Source: Paenibacillus antarcticus (GTDB lineage Bacteria; Bacillota; Bacilli; Paenibacillales; Paenibacillaceae). Taken from it: a DNA stretch of 64,000 nucleotides. The DNA is taken from contig NZ_LVJI01000024.1 in NCBI RefSeq assembly GCF_001637225.1, forward strand, positions 165,444 through 229,443, written 5' to 3'. How positions within the stretch are numbered: the first letter of the stretch is position 1; each line of letters begins with the position of its first letter. This document shows positions 28,059 to 36,170 of the stretch, piece after piece. The position numbers were made by a program, and so were the translations under genes. The notes beneath the pieces were generated by a model. The model saw only the letters and a list, made by a program, of their open reading frames with translations. It made no database searches and had not been told where the DNA came from.

Positions 28059-28979
28059 ATGAAGCCATATGTATTGGAACGATTTAAGGGGATTACAGTT
28101 GCGATGTATTCTTGTTACGACGAACAAGGAATGGTTAGTGTAGATGCAGCTAAGAAATTGGCGCGTTATTATGCGACAGCAGGTGTAAGTGGATTGTATG
28201 TCGGGGGAAGCTCTGGAGAAGGCATGCTACAATCGGTAGAAGAACGCAAATCCATTCTTGCGGCAGTGGTATCCGAAGTCGGGCACGAACTTACGATCAT
28301 TGCACATATTGGAGCCCCATCTACAAGAGATAGTGTGGAATTGGCACAACATGCTGAGCTGGTGGGTGCCCATGCAGTATCGGCCGTGCCGGCCATCTAT
28401 TACCGCTTGTCTCCTGAGAGTGTGGAAGCCCATTGGCAGGCAATTATTGATAGTACTTCATTACCTTTCATTATATATCATATCCCTCAAACGACGGGGT
28501 TCCAGTTATCCAAATCGCTACTCACCAAGATGGCTGCGCAGGACAAGGTGATTGGTGTGAAGATTTCTGCGGAAAGCACGTTCGAGTTGCAGCAATTTAA
28601 GGCGGCTGGAGGCGATGATTTCCTAGTGCTCAATGGACCGGATGAACAATATTTGGCTGGTCGTAGTATCGGTGCGGACGGTGGTATTGGCGGCACCTAC
28701 GGCGTGATGCCAGAGCTATTTATGAAGATCGAACGTTGTTACCAAGAAGGGGATATGGTGGAGGCACGGAAATGGCAGTTTATTGTGAATGAGTTAATCA
28801 CGGATTTACTTTCATTTCCGTCACTGTATGGTGCCTGCAAAGCGATTCTTAAATTGCGTGGGATAGACAGTGGTAATCCGAGAATGCCACTGCTGCCTGT
28901 AGCTGAATCAGATTGGAAGCGTATCGAATACCTCGATGAGAGAATTAACACTTACGTGGCTCAGGTAAATGTATCATGA
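28059..28979 (+). CDS. nanA: N-acetylneuraminate lyase
   Basis: 306-residue class I aldolase of the DHDPS/NAL family that splits N-acetylneuraminate into N-acetylmannosamine and pyruvate. Schiff-base Lys168 is in VIGVKISAES, Tyr140 is in IYHIPQTTGF, and the carboxylate-binding motif is GGSSGEG near residue 50; E. coli NanA uses Lys165 and Tyr137. NanE follows with a 4-nt overlap, which strongly supports the lyase over other DHDPS-family functions. AGGAGAG precedes the ATG. The enzyme is cytoplasmic. Confidence 0.9.
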   Translation: MKPYVLERFKGITVAMYSCYDEQGMVSVDAAKKLARYYATAGVSGLYVGGSSGEGMLQSVEERKSILAAVVSEVGHELTIIAHIGAPSTRDSVELAQHAELVGAHAVSAVPAIYYRLSPESVEAHWQAIIDSTSLPFIIYHIPQTTGFQLSKSLLTKMAAQDKVIGVKISAESTFELQQFKAAGGDDFLVLNGPDEQYLAGRSIGADGGIGGTYGVMPELFMKIERCYQEGDMVEARKWQFIVNELITDLLSFPSLYGACKAILKLRGIDSGNPRMPLLPVAESDWKRIEYLDERINTYVAQVNVS

Positions 28980-29671
28980 AAGACTTTAATCGTATTTTCC
29001 CAGAAAAAGGGCTAATCGTTTCTTGCCAAGCACTTGAGCATGAACCACTACATGGCGGTGATACCATAACCAAAATGGCTATCGCTGCAATTGAGTCTGG
29101 TGCCATTGGTATTCGCACCAACGGCGTATTCGATATTCATTCTATTAAACAGGTAGTGAAAGTACCCGTGATCGGACTTATTAAGCGAGATATGCCAGGT
29201 TCAGAAATTTTCATTACGCCTACTATACAAGAGGTAATAGCCATCGTGTCAGCGGGGGCCGATGTTGTCGCGTTGGACGTTACCGATCGTGAGGGACGCT
29301 TGGAAGCTGTAAAACCATTAATTGAATATGCTCATAGTGCCGGCGTAGCCGTTATGGCAGACGTATCCACGTATGAAGAAGGAATTGCTGCGGAGAAATT
29401 AGGTGTTGATTTTATAGGAACGACATTATCGGGATATACCTCATACAGCACGCAATCGGAAGAGCCGGATTTCGAGCTTTTACAGCAATTGTGTGAAACG
29501 GTTAAAGTTCCTGTTATCGCAGAAGGTCGGATATGGACACCTGAGGATGCCGTACGTGCCATCCGTTGTGGAGCAGCAAATGTCGTTGTTGGTAGTGCAA
29601 TTACTCGCCCGCAGTTAATCACCGCGCGATACGTAGCAGCCTTGAGTACGTTTTTCAGCTCAGAGCACTAA
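28976..29671 (+). CDS. nanE: N-acetylmannosamine-6-phosphate 2-epimerase
   Basis: 231-residue TIM-barrel enzyme converting ManNAc-6-P to GlcNAc-6-P. Family motifs are GAIGIRTNGVFDI, GLIKRD, TPTIQEV, DVTDRE with its catalytic-region residues, and the phosphate-binding EGRIWTPEDA...GAANVVVGSAITRP tail. The start overlaps the nanA stop (ATGA). Its substrate needs a ManNAc kinase (NanK), which is not in this window. The product enters amino-sugar catabolism through NagA and NagB, also not seen here. Confidence 0.93.
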   Translation: MKDFNRIFPEKGLIVSCQALEHEPLHGGDTITKMAIAAIESGAIGIRTNGVFDIHSIKQVVKVPVIGLIKRDMPGSEIFITPTIQEVIAIVSAGADVVALDVTDREGRLEAVKPLIEYAHSAGVAVMADVSTYEEGIAAEKLGVDFIGTTLSGYTSYSTQSEEPDFELLQQLCETVKVPVIAEGRIWTPEDAVRAIRCGAANVVVGSAITRPQLITARYVAALSTFFSSEH

Positions 29672-29738
29672 TTAATGATTCTCTATGAATTTCTCTACTA
29701 AATTTTAAATAAATATTTCCATATGATAGAATGAATGC

Positions 29739-29760
29739 AAGCCAACCTCTTAGGTGGCTT
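29739..29760 (+). terminator. Weak hairpin after nanE
   Basis: AAGCCAACCT (29739-29748) pairs with AGGTGGCTT (29752-29760) with one bulged A. No T-tract follows. It could end the nan operon or form a leader of the next gene. Confidence 0.35.
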
Positions 29761-29792
29761 CAATATATCTTTCATAGGATGTGAGACTCAAG

Positions 29793-30578
29793 ATGATTGA
29801 TATTCATACACATATACTGCCGAGTGTGGATGACGGTGCACAGGACTGGAATGATACTTTGAATATGGCTAGAGCAGCTGTTGCAGAGGGTATTACAACG
29901 TTAATTGCTACCCCGCATCATGCGAATGGGAAATATATTAATAGAGCTAACGAAGTGATAGAGCACACCCGACATATCAACGAACAGTTGAAGAATGCGG
30001 GTGTGCCTCTTTCTGTTCGTTCTGGACAAGAAATTCGGCTGCACGGGGACTGGTTACAGGCTTGGTATCGAATGGAGTTGCTTACTCTAGCTGACTCTCG
30101 TTATGTATTAATAGAGCTACCGTCCTCTCGTATACCGAAAGAAATATATGAACTAATCTACGAATTAAATATAATAAACCTTAAGCCCATTATTGCTCAT
30201 CCTGAACGTAATGCAGAGGTCATGAAACACCCGAAGAGACTTGCTGATCTCATTGAGAGAGGTGCTTGGGCACAGGTTACTACTCATTCGTTACTAGGTG
30301 ACTTTGGTAGACAAGTCGAGAAATTGGCTTGGTCACTATGTAAAAGTGGTCTTATTCATATCGTATCATCGGATGCCCATCATATAGAGCATAGAGGATT
30401 TCGCTTGCGTGAGTCCTATGATGTGATTGGGCAACGGATGGGGGAGAAATGGAAGAACTATTTTTTAAATAATGCGCAGTGTGTCATTGACGATAAACCA
30501 TTTGAGATTCGACCGGTAGAGGAACCTTTATCGGGTAATATACTACAACGTTTAGGTTCTTTATTACGAAAGGAATAG
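29793..30578 (+). CDS. PHP-domain tyrosine-protein phosphatase (CpsB/YwqE type)
   Basis: 261-residue manganese-dependent phosphatase of the CpsB/Wzb/YwqE family, which dephosphorylates bacterial tyrosine kinases controlling polysaccharide export. Motifs are DIHTHILPSVDDGA at the N-terminus, ATPHHANGKY, GQEIRLHGDW, IAHPERN and SSDAHH. A GTG at 29781 is in frame, but homologues begin at MIDIH, so the ATG at 29793 is used; its ribosome site is weak. No tyrosine kinase or capsule genes are adjacent in the window. A VanW-type gene follows 17 nt downstream. Confidence 0.88.
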   Translation: MIDIHTHILPSVDDGAQDWNDTLNMARAAVAEGITTLIATPHHANGKYINRANEVIEHTRHINEQLKNAGVPLSVRSGQEIRLHGDWLQAWYRMELLTLADSRYVLIELPSSRIPKEIYELIYELNIINLKPIIAHPERNAEVMKHPKRLADLIERGAWAQVTTHSLLGDFGRQVEKLAWSLCKSGLIHIVSSDAHHIEHRGFRLRESYDVIGQRMGEKWKNYFLNNAQCVIDDKPFEIRPVEEPLSGNILQRLGSLLRKE

Positions 30579-30595
30579 CGCAAGCCAAAAGTCAT

Positions 30596-31654
30596 ATGCT
30601 TCAAGGTCGACTTCCTACTTTCTTAGTTTACGAAAAACAATATGCCGGATTTCGATGTGTATTATGTATCAGCTTGTCTCATTTGATTCATACTATGATC
30701 GATACTGACATATGGGGGACAGCAATTGTGAGCATGCATTTGTTTTTGGCTTGTTTATTTGTATTTCAACAATTATTTCCTCTGGAACCCTTGATTATCG
30801 AGGAACAAGGAGAAATTATAGCAGAAGTGAATCATGCAGCATACACGCTACCCGTTCCCGGAGTAACACTTGTTGATGATATTAAATTAAATATGCTCAT
30901 GGATGACCTAGATAAACAAGTCTATTTGGCTCCCACGAATGCTGTAATGGATGGGGGAGGCAGAATAATCTCAGAGAAGCCAGGTATAACGCTTAATCGA
31001 ACAAAATTTAAAGAGCAGTTCTATAGGTATATTATTGAGGGTGAATTGTCTAGATTGGAAGTACCTTTGCGTAGTGTTCATGCAAGGGTGGATAGTGAGC
31101 TATTGCAATCCATCATGGAAAAGAAGATTGGTAGTTATTTTACATACTACAATTCAAATAATAAAAACCGTTCTCACAATATCGGATTGGCTGCCAAAGC
31201 CATTAATAATACAGTAGTTTTTCCCAAAGAGACGTTTTCCTTCAATGAAATTGTTGGGAAACGGACGAAGGAGAAGGGGTATTTACGTGCAGCCATTATT
31301 GTAAGGGGAGAAGCATCTGAAGATATTGGTGGGGGAATTTGTCAGATCTCATCAACACTCTTTAATGCGGTAGATCGTGCCGGTCTAGAAATCATTCAGC
31401 GATATTCCCATAGTAAGAGTGTCCCTTATGTACCACCTGGACGTGATGCGACGGTAAGTTGGTATGGACCGGATTTTTCATTTAAGAATAAATATAATCA
31501 GCCGATCCTTATCCGAGCTTTCGCACATGGAGGTCAGGTGAGCATTATCATTTGTTCCTCTGATATGGTCAATCATACACGCAGAGAAGTACCTAGTGTA
31601 TCTAAAAAAATACCTGATGAGATCGCTAAGGACTTGAATGCAAATCATATGTGA
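30596..31654 (+). CDS. VanW family protein
   Basis: 352-residue protein with the VanW domain in its C-terminal half: NIGLAAKAINNTVVFPKETFSFN, GGGICQISSTLFNA and PPGRDATVSWYGPDF, residues about 195-325. A hydrophobic stretch near 45-62 (SMHLFLACLFVFQQL) suggests a membrane anchor with the domain outside. The start is uncertain: no good ribosome site precedes 30596, and a GTG at 30728 has GGGGGA 8 nt upstream. VanW function is unknown; it is named from vancomycin-resistance clusters but is common in spore formers. Confidence 0.85.
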   Translation: MLQGRLPTFLVYEKQYAGFRCVLCISLSHLIHTMIDTDIWGTAIVSMHLFLACLFVFQQLFPLEPLIIEEQGEIIAEVNHAAYTLPVPGVTLVDDIKLNMLMDDLDKQVYLAPTNAVMDGGGRIISEKPGITLNRTKFKEQFYRYIIEGELSRLEVPLRSVHARVDSELLQSIMEKKIGSYFTYYNSNNKNRSHNIGLAAKAINNTVVFPKETFSFNEIVGKRTKEKGYLRAAIIVRGEASEDIGGGICQISSTLFNAVDRAGLEIIQRYSHSKSVPYVPPGRDATVSWYGPDFSFKNKYNQPILIRAFAHGGQVSIIICSSDMVNHTRREVPSVSKKIPDEIAKDLNANHM

Positions 31655-31675
31655 TCAGATCAATTGAAGATACGC

Positions 31676-32512
31676 TCATAGGAACAACTTTTGAATATTA
31701 TTTATATGGCCTTTCGCCATGTCATAACCATGTTGGTACGTATCTCTTAGTTGGTTGAGATTCTTTTCAAAACTGTTCAGAGATTGCTTAGGGCGAAGAA
31801 TGATCGCTTGACCATCTGCCTCCAATTGTTCACAGAAAGCGACCGTTTCATTGTATTTAACATGTCTTGTTAGTAAGATTTCTTCTAGATTAGGATACTT
31901 ACGCTTTAACAACTTACCGACCATCGCATTCTCCTTGCTAATGGGTTTAACATAACCTTTCGGCTGAGTCAGGACAATTAGATGTTTGTTGTTACCATCC
32001 CTAATAGCTTTACGAATAGGAATCGGATCGCTTAACCCTCCGTCATAATATTTGGTGCCGTTCATCTCAATAGCAGGGAAGAATAGTGGGAGCGCACATG
32101 TGGCACGAAGCATCGTCCAATGATCATCAATATCCAGTCCATTCATGTATTCTGGTTCTCCTGAATGTGCATTAGTAACACCTACGATTAGTTGACCCGT
32201 ATAACTGTTAAACGTTTCCGTATTAAAGGGAAGTAACGTGTTAGGAATCTCTCTAAATATAAAATCCAATCCAAACAAGCTGTGACTACGTAGGAAATTA
32301 CGGACGCCAATATAACGTTTGTCATGTCGGTATTTTTCTAATATATCTAAATTCCTCCGGTTTTGTTTGGAGATATAAGAAAATCCATTGCTGATTCCAG
32401 CAGAAACACCGATACAATAGGGGAACATCACCTCTTGATCTAGTAGTGCATCCATCACACCTGCACTGAATATAGGACGAAGGGTTCCGCCTTCCAGAAT
32501 TAAACTTGGCAT
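31676..32512 (-). CDS. Patatin-like phospholipase / acyl hydrolase
   Basis: 278-residue cytoplasmic serine hydrolase. The oxyanion loop is EGGTLRPIF (residues 7-15), the nucleophile is Ser37 in GVSAG, and Asp157 of the catalytic dyad is in DGGLSDP. The domain is close to the RssA/YlbK-type patatins. An in-frame GTG at 32521 is possible, but AGAGGTGA lies 5 nt before the ATG at 32512. It converges on VanW with 21 nt between the stops and no obvious terminator. Substrate unknown, probably a lipid ester. Confidence 0.88.
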   Translation of the reverse strand: MPSLILEGGTLRPIFSAGVMDALLDQEVMFPYCIGVSAGISNGFSYISKQNRRNLDILEKYRHDKRYIGVRNFLRSHSLFGLDFIFREIPNTLLPFNTETFNSYTGQLIVGVTNAHSGEPEYMNGLDIDDHWTMLRATCALPLFFPAIEMNGTKYYDGGLSDPIPIRKAIRDGNNKHLIVLTQPKGYVKPISKENAMVGKLLKRKYPNLEEILLTRHVKYNETVAFCEQLEADGQAIILRPKQSLNSFEKNLNQLRDTYQHGYDMAKGHINNIQKLFL

Positions 32513-32713
32513 ATATATCACCTCTCAGCTTTGTATTTACATGGTCATATTAACTTGAAAGCATGTTAGGATGACCTCGCGATATGTTTATATTAACATA
32601 TCACACTTTAAGGGTTTTCGAAATATTATCTAAAAGTTGGAAGCGATTACTATACAATATGCGCAATGCGCTCACAGGTTATTTGATTGCTAACTATTTT
32701 AATGATTTCCAAA

Positions 32714-32760
32714 TAAAACAGGCTGTAGATCAAGGTTACCCCGATCTACAGCCTGTTTTA
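32714..32760 (-). terminator. Terminator of the binding-protein operon
   Basis: TAAAACAGGCTGTAGATC (32714-32731) is perfectly complementary to 32743-32760, an 18-bp stem with an 11-nt loop. It lies just past the stop of the minus-strand binding-protein gene. Confidence 0.85.
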
Positions 32761-32765
32761 TTTAC

Positions 32766-34454
32766 TTATTTTGTATTTACAGATTTAAACCATTCATTAA
32801 CTTCTTTGGTAATTTGTTCGCCACCATTTGATTTCCAATTGGCAACAAATTCGTCAAAAGCATCTACTGGCAGTTTGCCATATATGATTTTGTTGAAAGT
32901 TTCTAGCTCAGACTGACGCAAAAGGTTCCACTTCGAAATCATCGTTGGTGTCGAAGCGCCTGTAAAGTAGTTTTGCTTACGAACGTCGATTTGGGACATG
33001 ACCACTTTTCCTGCATCCCAGTTTTGTGGTTTACGGAAATCTGCGATTTGTTTCTCATAAGCCGTTTCTGCCTTTTTGCCGTCCGCAATTTTAACCAATG
33101 TGTTCATATAAAGGTTTGGAATACGCGCAGGACCAGTAATGAATGTGAAGTCATTGCTGTAGGTTGGAATTTTATCTTTATTACTAGTTGGTTCTCCATC
33201 TACAACGTCCCAGTCGTAGCCTTTGGCAAATCCGTATTCGTACTCACTTCCAGTTGTTGGGTTAGCCAAGTTATCTAACATATAGTTGTAATATAAGATA
33301 AGTGCTTCTGGGTTTTTAGCATCTTTATTAATCATGAAGCTGCTATTCACGCCTGAGTTTTGCCATTTAGTTCCGATCAATCCATCTGGACCTGCTGGAA
33401 CTGGATAAGCTTTATAATCGGCTCCCTTGACGGTTTTCAACAAATCTGGAGCTGGCCAGTCTGGAACCCAGTTTGCTCCTGGAAGGACGCCTGCATTCCC
33501 TTTTGTCCAAAGTTCTGCAGCTTTACCCTCATCCCACAAAGCTGAATCGGGGTGGATATAACCTTTGTCCATCCATTCTTGCATCTTAGCAAGTGCTTGC
33601 TTAGCTCCAGGATTAACGGAACCATATTCAAGATTTCCATCGGCATCCTTGTTCCATTGTTCTTCGATCGTTCCGTATGCCCCGAACAACCAATCGAGTC
33701 CGCCCATCCAAGTATTCGTATTGTTCTTCAAGGAAATCGCGAGTGGATAGACGTCTTTCGGAGCAAGCCCATCCGGATTCTCGTTCTTGAATTTGTCCAT
33801 CACAATCTCTAAATCAGCGATCGTCTTCGGTGCAGCTAGATTCAGCTTTTTCATCCAATCTTCCCGCAACCATAACAACGTATCGTCATTGTCGGTATAT
33901 TCAAGAATAGGTAGGTTGTATTTCTTGCCGTCTCTGGTGAAAGGGTACCATAGTTCTGGATTATTAATGGTATGGTCTTTCCAAGTTTTGTTGGCGTATT
34001 TTTCAAATAACTCATCGATGGCAATGAACTGGCCGGTATCGATCAATTGGTTAGTTAAGATAGGGTCAGTTGGTACGAATACGAAATCCGGCAACTTCTC
34101 GCCAGAAGCGATAGCGAGCTGAAGTTGCTGCTTATATTGATCCGCGCCTGCGGGGTACCATGTATCCTTATGTTTAATGCCTAACTTATCCAGCATCCAA
34201 CGGTCATGAACATTGTTTTCTTTAGTATCGCCATTGACGAATTTCTTCGGCATGATGACGGTGCTGATTTCAATCGGTGGATCGTATTTACCTTTGGCAA
34301 ATGCTGCGTCAGAAGCACTGACTTCCGTTGAAGCGGTTTCATCTTTCTTTACGTCATTATTAGACGTGCCACTATTAGAAGTTCCACTACAAGCAGTAAC
34401 CAATACGAGTGAACTGATCATGAGTAATTGCCATGATTTTCTGATTTTTTTCAT
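32766..34454 (-). CDS. ABC transporter substrate-binding lipoprotein (LipO-like)
   Basis: 562-residue extracellular binding protein of the long family 1 type found with LplB/YtcP permeases. The signal peptide ends in LVTAC with Cys22 lipidated, followed by a Ser/Asn/Asp-rich linker. Mature motifs include DRWMLDKLGIKHKDTW and LPDFVFVPTDP. AGGGGGAAT precedes the ATG. It is the last gene of the minus-strand set after the kinase and regulator, and matches the divergent permeases at 38142-39980. Gene context suggests a beta-glucan oligosaccharide ligand. Confidence 0.92.
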   Translation of the reverse strand: MKKIRKSWQLLMISSLVLVTACSGTSNSGTSNNDVKKDETASTEVSASDAAFAKGKYDPPIEISTVIMPKKFVNGDTKENNVHDRWMLDKLGIKHKDTWYPAGADQYKQQLQLAIASGEKLPDFVFVPTDPILTNQLIDTGQFIAIDELFEKYANKTWKDHTINNPELWYPFTRDGKKYNLPILEYTDNDDTLLWLREDWMKKLNLAAPKTIADLEIVMDKFKNENPDGLAPKDVYPLAISLKNNTNTWMGGLDWLFGAYGTIEEQWNKDADGNLEYGSVNPGAKQALAKMQEWMDKGYIHPDSALWDEGKAAELWTKGNAGVLPGANWVPDWPAPDLLKTVKGADYKAYPVPAGPDGLIGTKWQNSGVNSSFMINKDAKNPEALILYYNYMLDNLANPTTGSEYEYGFAKGYDWDVVDGEPTSNKDKIPTYSNDFTFITGPARIPNLYMNTLVKIADGKKAETAYEKQIADFRKPQNWDAGKVVMSQIDVRKQNYFTGASTPTMISKWNLLRQSELETFNKIIYGKLPVDAFDEFVANWKSNGGEQITKEVNEWFKSVNTK

Positions 34455-34559
34455 TTTTTTATTCCCCCTACTGTGTTTGATCTCTACAAGTGTTACTTTA
34501 TCAAGTTTTGGGGGAGGGCATCTATATGAGTTTATTAGTTTTGATAGGACTATGTCATG

Positions 34560-36170
34560 CTATTTATTACTGTCTCTATATTCCTGCGGAGTTACCCCGA
34601 ATTGACGTTTAAACACTTTGATAAAGTAAGCAGGATCCATGTATCCAATCTCCATGCTGATTTCATACACCTTTTTGTTGGACGTTTTAAGCGAATGACA
34701 AGCACGCTCCATTCGAAGGTGTGCTATATAATCACTTATTCCTTCACCGGTTTCAATCTTATAAATTTTGGATAAATGCGTTGGGTGCAGATTCACATGG
34801 TCAGCTAATACACGTAATGAAACATCGAGATGTAAATTTTTATCGGCAAACTCTTGTGTTTTCTTTACATACAGGGAACGGATGTCTTTGATTTCATTTG
34901 ATGTTCCCTCTTTCAACTTGCTGAGCACCCCGAGAGACCACATTCTAAGCTTACTGATGGAGGAGAAGGCATCTCCATTCTGTAGCGGTTCAATATCGCT
35001 TCCAAGTAAACTAACGAGCGTATGACCATTCCGGTGTGCAAGATGAGTGAATGAAGCAGAGATTAAAAAGCCAGCCTCCATACAGTGCTCCCAAGATCCG
35101 AACCATTTCTCATCTAGTTCTGCGCATACTGCGAGAAGCTTCTCTTCCGCAGCCTCCCAGCGGCCAGCCTCAAGCAGGTTGATGAAAGTAGGAGGAAGGT
35201 ATAGCGCGCCAAGTGGCCCTTGTGTAGCGTTATGTTCCAAGTTACTGACCCGCATAACGAATTCTCTTTCATCGCCAACAATTTGTCTGAAGTAAGATGA
35301 AGCTTGCCGGAAATGTTCCGACAGCTGCTCTGGGAACTGGAACCACTCCGTTATGACAATGGATAGGGATCCTTTTAGAAATTGTTTCACTTTATATTGA
35401 AGTTGCGATGATAACTTCTCCAGAATGGTTTCTTTCCCTATCACTGAACCCTGTTCTTTGAATTGAAGTAAGAACACAAGATATCCATGCTCTTCCTTGA
35501 CGCCCCAGACTTCCATATATTCGCCCATAATCTCTTCAGCCATGTTGATGATCGCATATTCGATCAATGGTTGCCCGTTGTTTCTATATTGTCCAAATTC
35601 TTCCTCCATGCGAACAAGCATTAGGGCGCATTCCCCATAGTTAAATGGCAATCCGTAATTATCTAGTTTCCGGCTCCATTCATCGGCAGACATACGATGA
35701 CCTTTCAATGCGTCAAGGAGTAGCTGACCACGGAGAAGGGGGAGGTTCTCCCGAAGGGTATGCTGGGTGCGTTCGAATGAGCTAACGGTTTCCCATTCCA
35801 GATTTAATTGATCGATCGCGGCTTTGACTGCCCCAAGCAATTCGATATCCGTAGGTGGCTTAAGTAGGTAATCTACAGCTTTATGCTGTACAGCTTTTTT
35901 GGCAAATTCAAAATCTGAATGGCCGGATAATATGATACATTTTATTCTTTTGTCACGTATGCGAATTCTTTCTATTAACTCAATCCCTGTCATTTCCGGC
36001 ATTAGAATATCTGATATGACAATATCGATAGGATGCGTATCGATGATTTGAAGTGCCTCGTGTGCAGAATAAGCTTTATGTACATGTTCAATTCCAAGTG
36101 TGTGCCAAGGTTTGGTCATAGATAGATTGTCTACCCAGTGAGCTTCATCGTCTACTATTATCATTTGCAT
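34560..36170 (-). CDS. Response regulator with AraC output, YesN type
   Basis: 536-residue regulator. The receiver domain (1-120) has Asp54 in IVISDILMPEMTG. A linker follows, with a C-terminal AraC double HTH at about 430-536 (VLADHVNLHPTHLSKIYKIETG, YMDPAYFIKVFKRQFGVTPQEYR). AAGGAG lies upstream of the ATG. The gene overlaps the 3' end of the kinase gene by 26 nt, showing tight coupling. It probably activates the binding protein and divergent permease operon when the cognate sugar is present. Confidence 0.93.
   Translation of the reverse strand: MQMIIVDDEAHWVDNLSMTKPWHTLGIEHVHKAYSAHEALQIIDTHPIDIVISDILMPEMTGIELIERIRIRDKRIKCIILSGHSDFEFAKKAVQHKAVDYLLKPPTDIELLGAVKAAIDQLNLEWETVSSFERTQHTLRENLPLLRGQLLLDALKGHRMSADEWSRKLDNYGLPFNYGECALMLVRMEEEFGQYRNNGQPLIEYAIINMAEEIMGEYMEVWGVKEEHGYLVFLLQFKEQGSVIGKETILEKLSSQLQYKVKQFLKGSLSIVITEWFQFPEQLSEHFRQASSYFRQIVGDEREFVMRVSNLEHNATQGPLGALYLPPTFINLLEAGRWEAAEEKLLAVCAELDEKWFGSWEHCMEAGFLISASFTHLAHRNGHTLVSLLGSDIEPLQNGDAFSSISKLRMWSLGVLSKLKEGTSNEIKDIRSLYVKKTQEFADKNLHLDVSLRVLADHVNLHPTHLSKIYKIETGEGISDYIAHLRMERACHSLKTSNKKVYEISMEIGYMDPAYFIKVFKRQFGVTPQEYRDSNK

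Noticed and set aside
32584..32916. 110-codon plus-strand frame after the patatin gene
   Set aside because: Crosses the 18-bp terminator stem and the 3' end of the binding-protein gene; no ribosome site.
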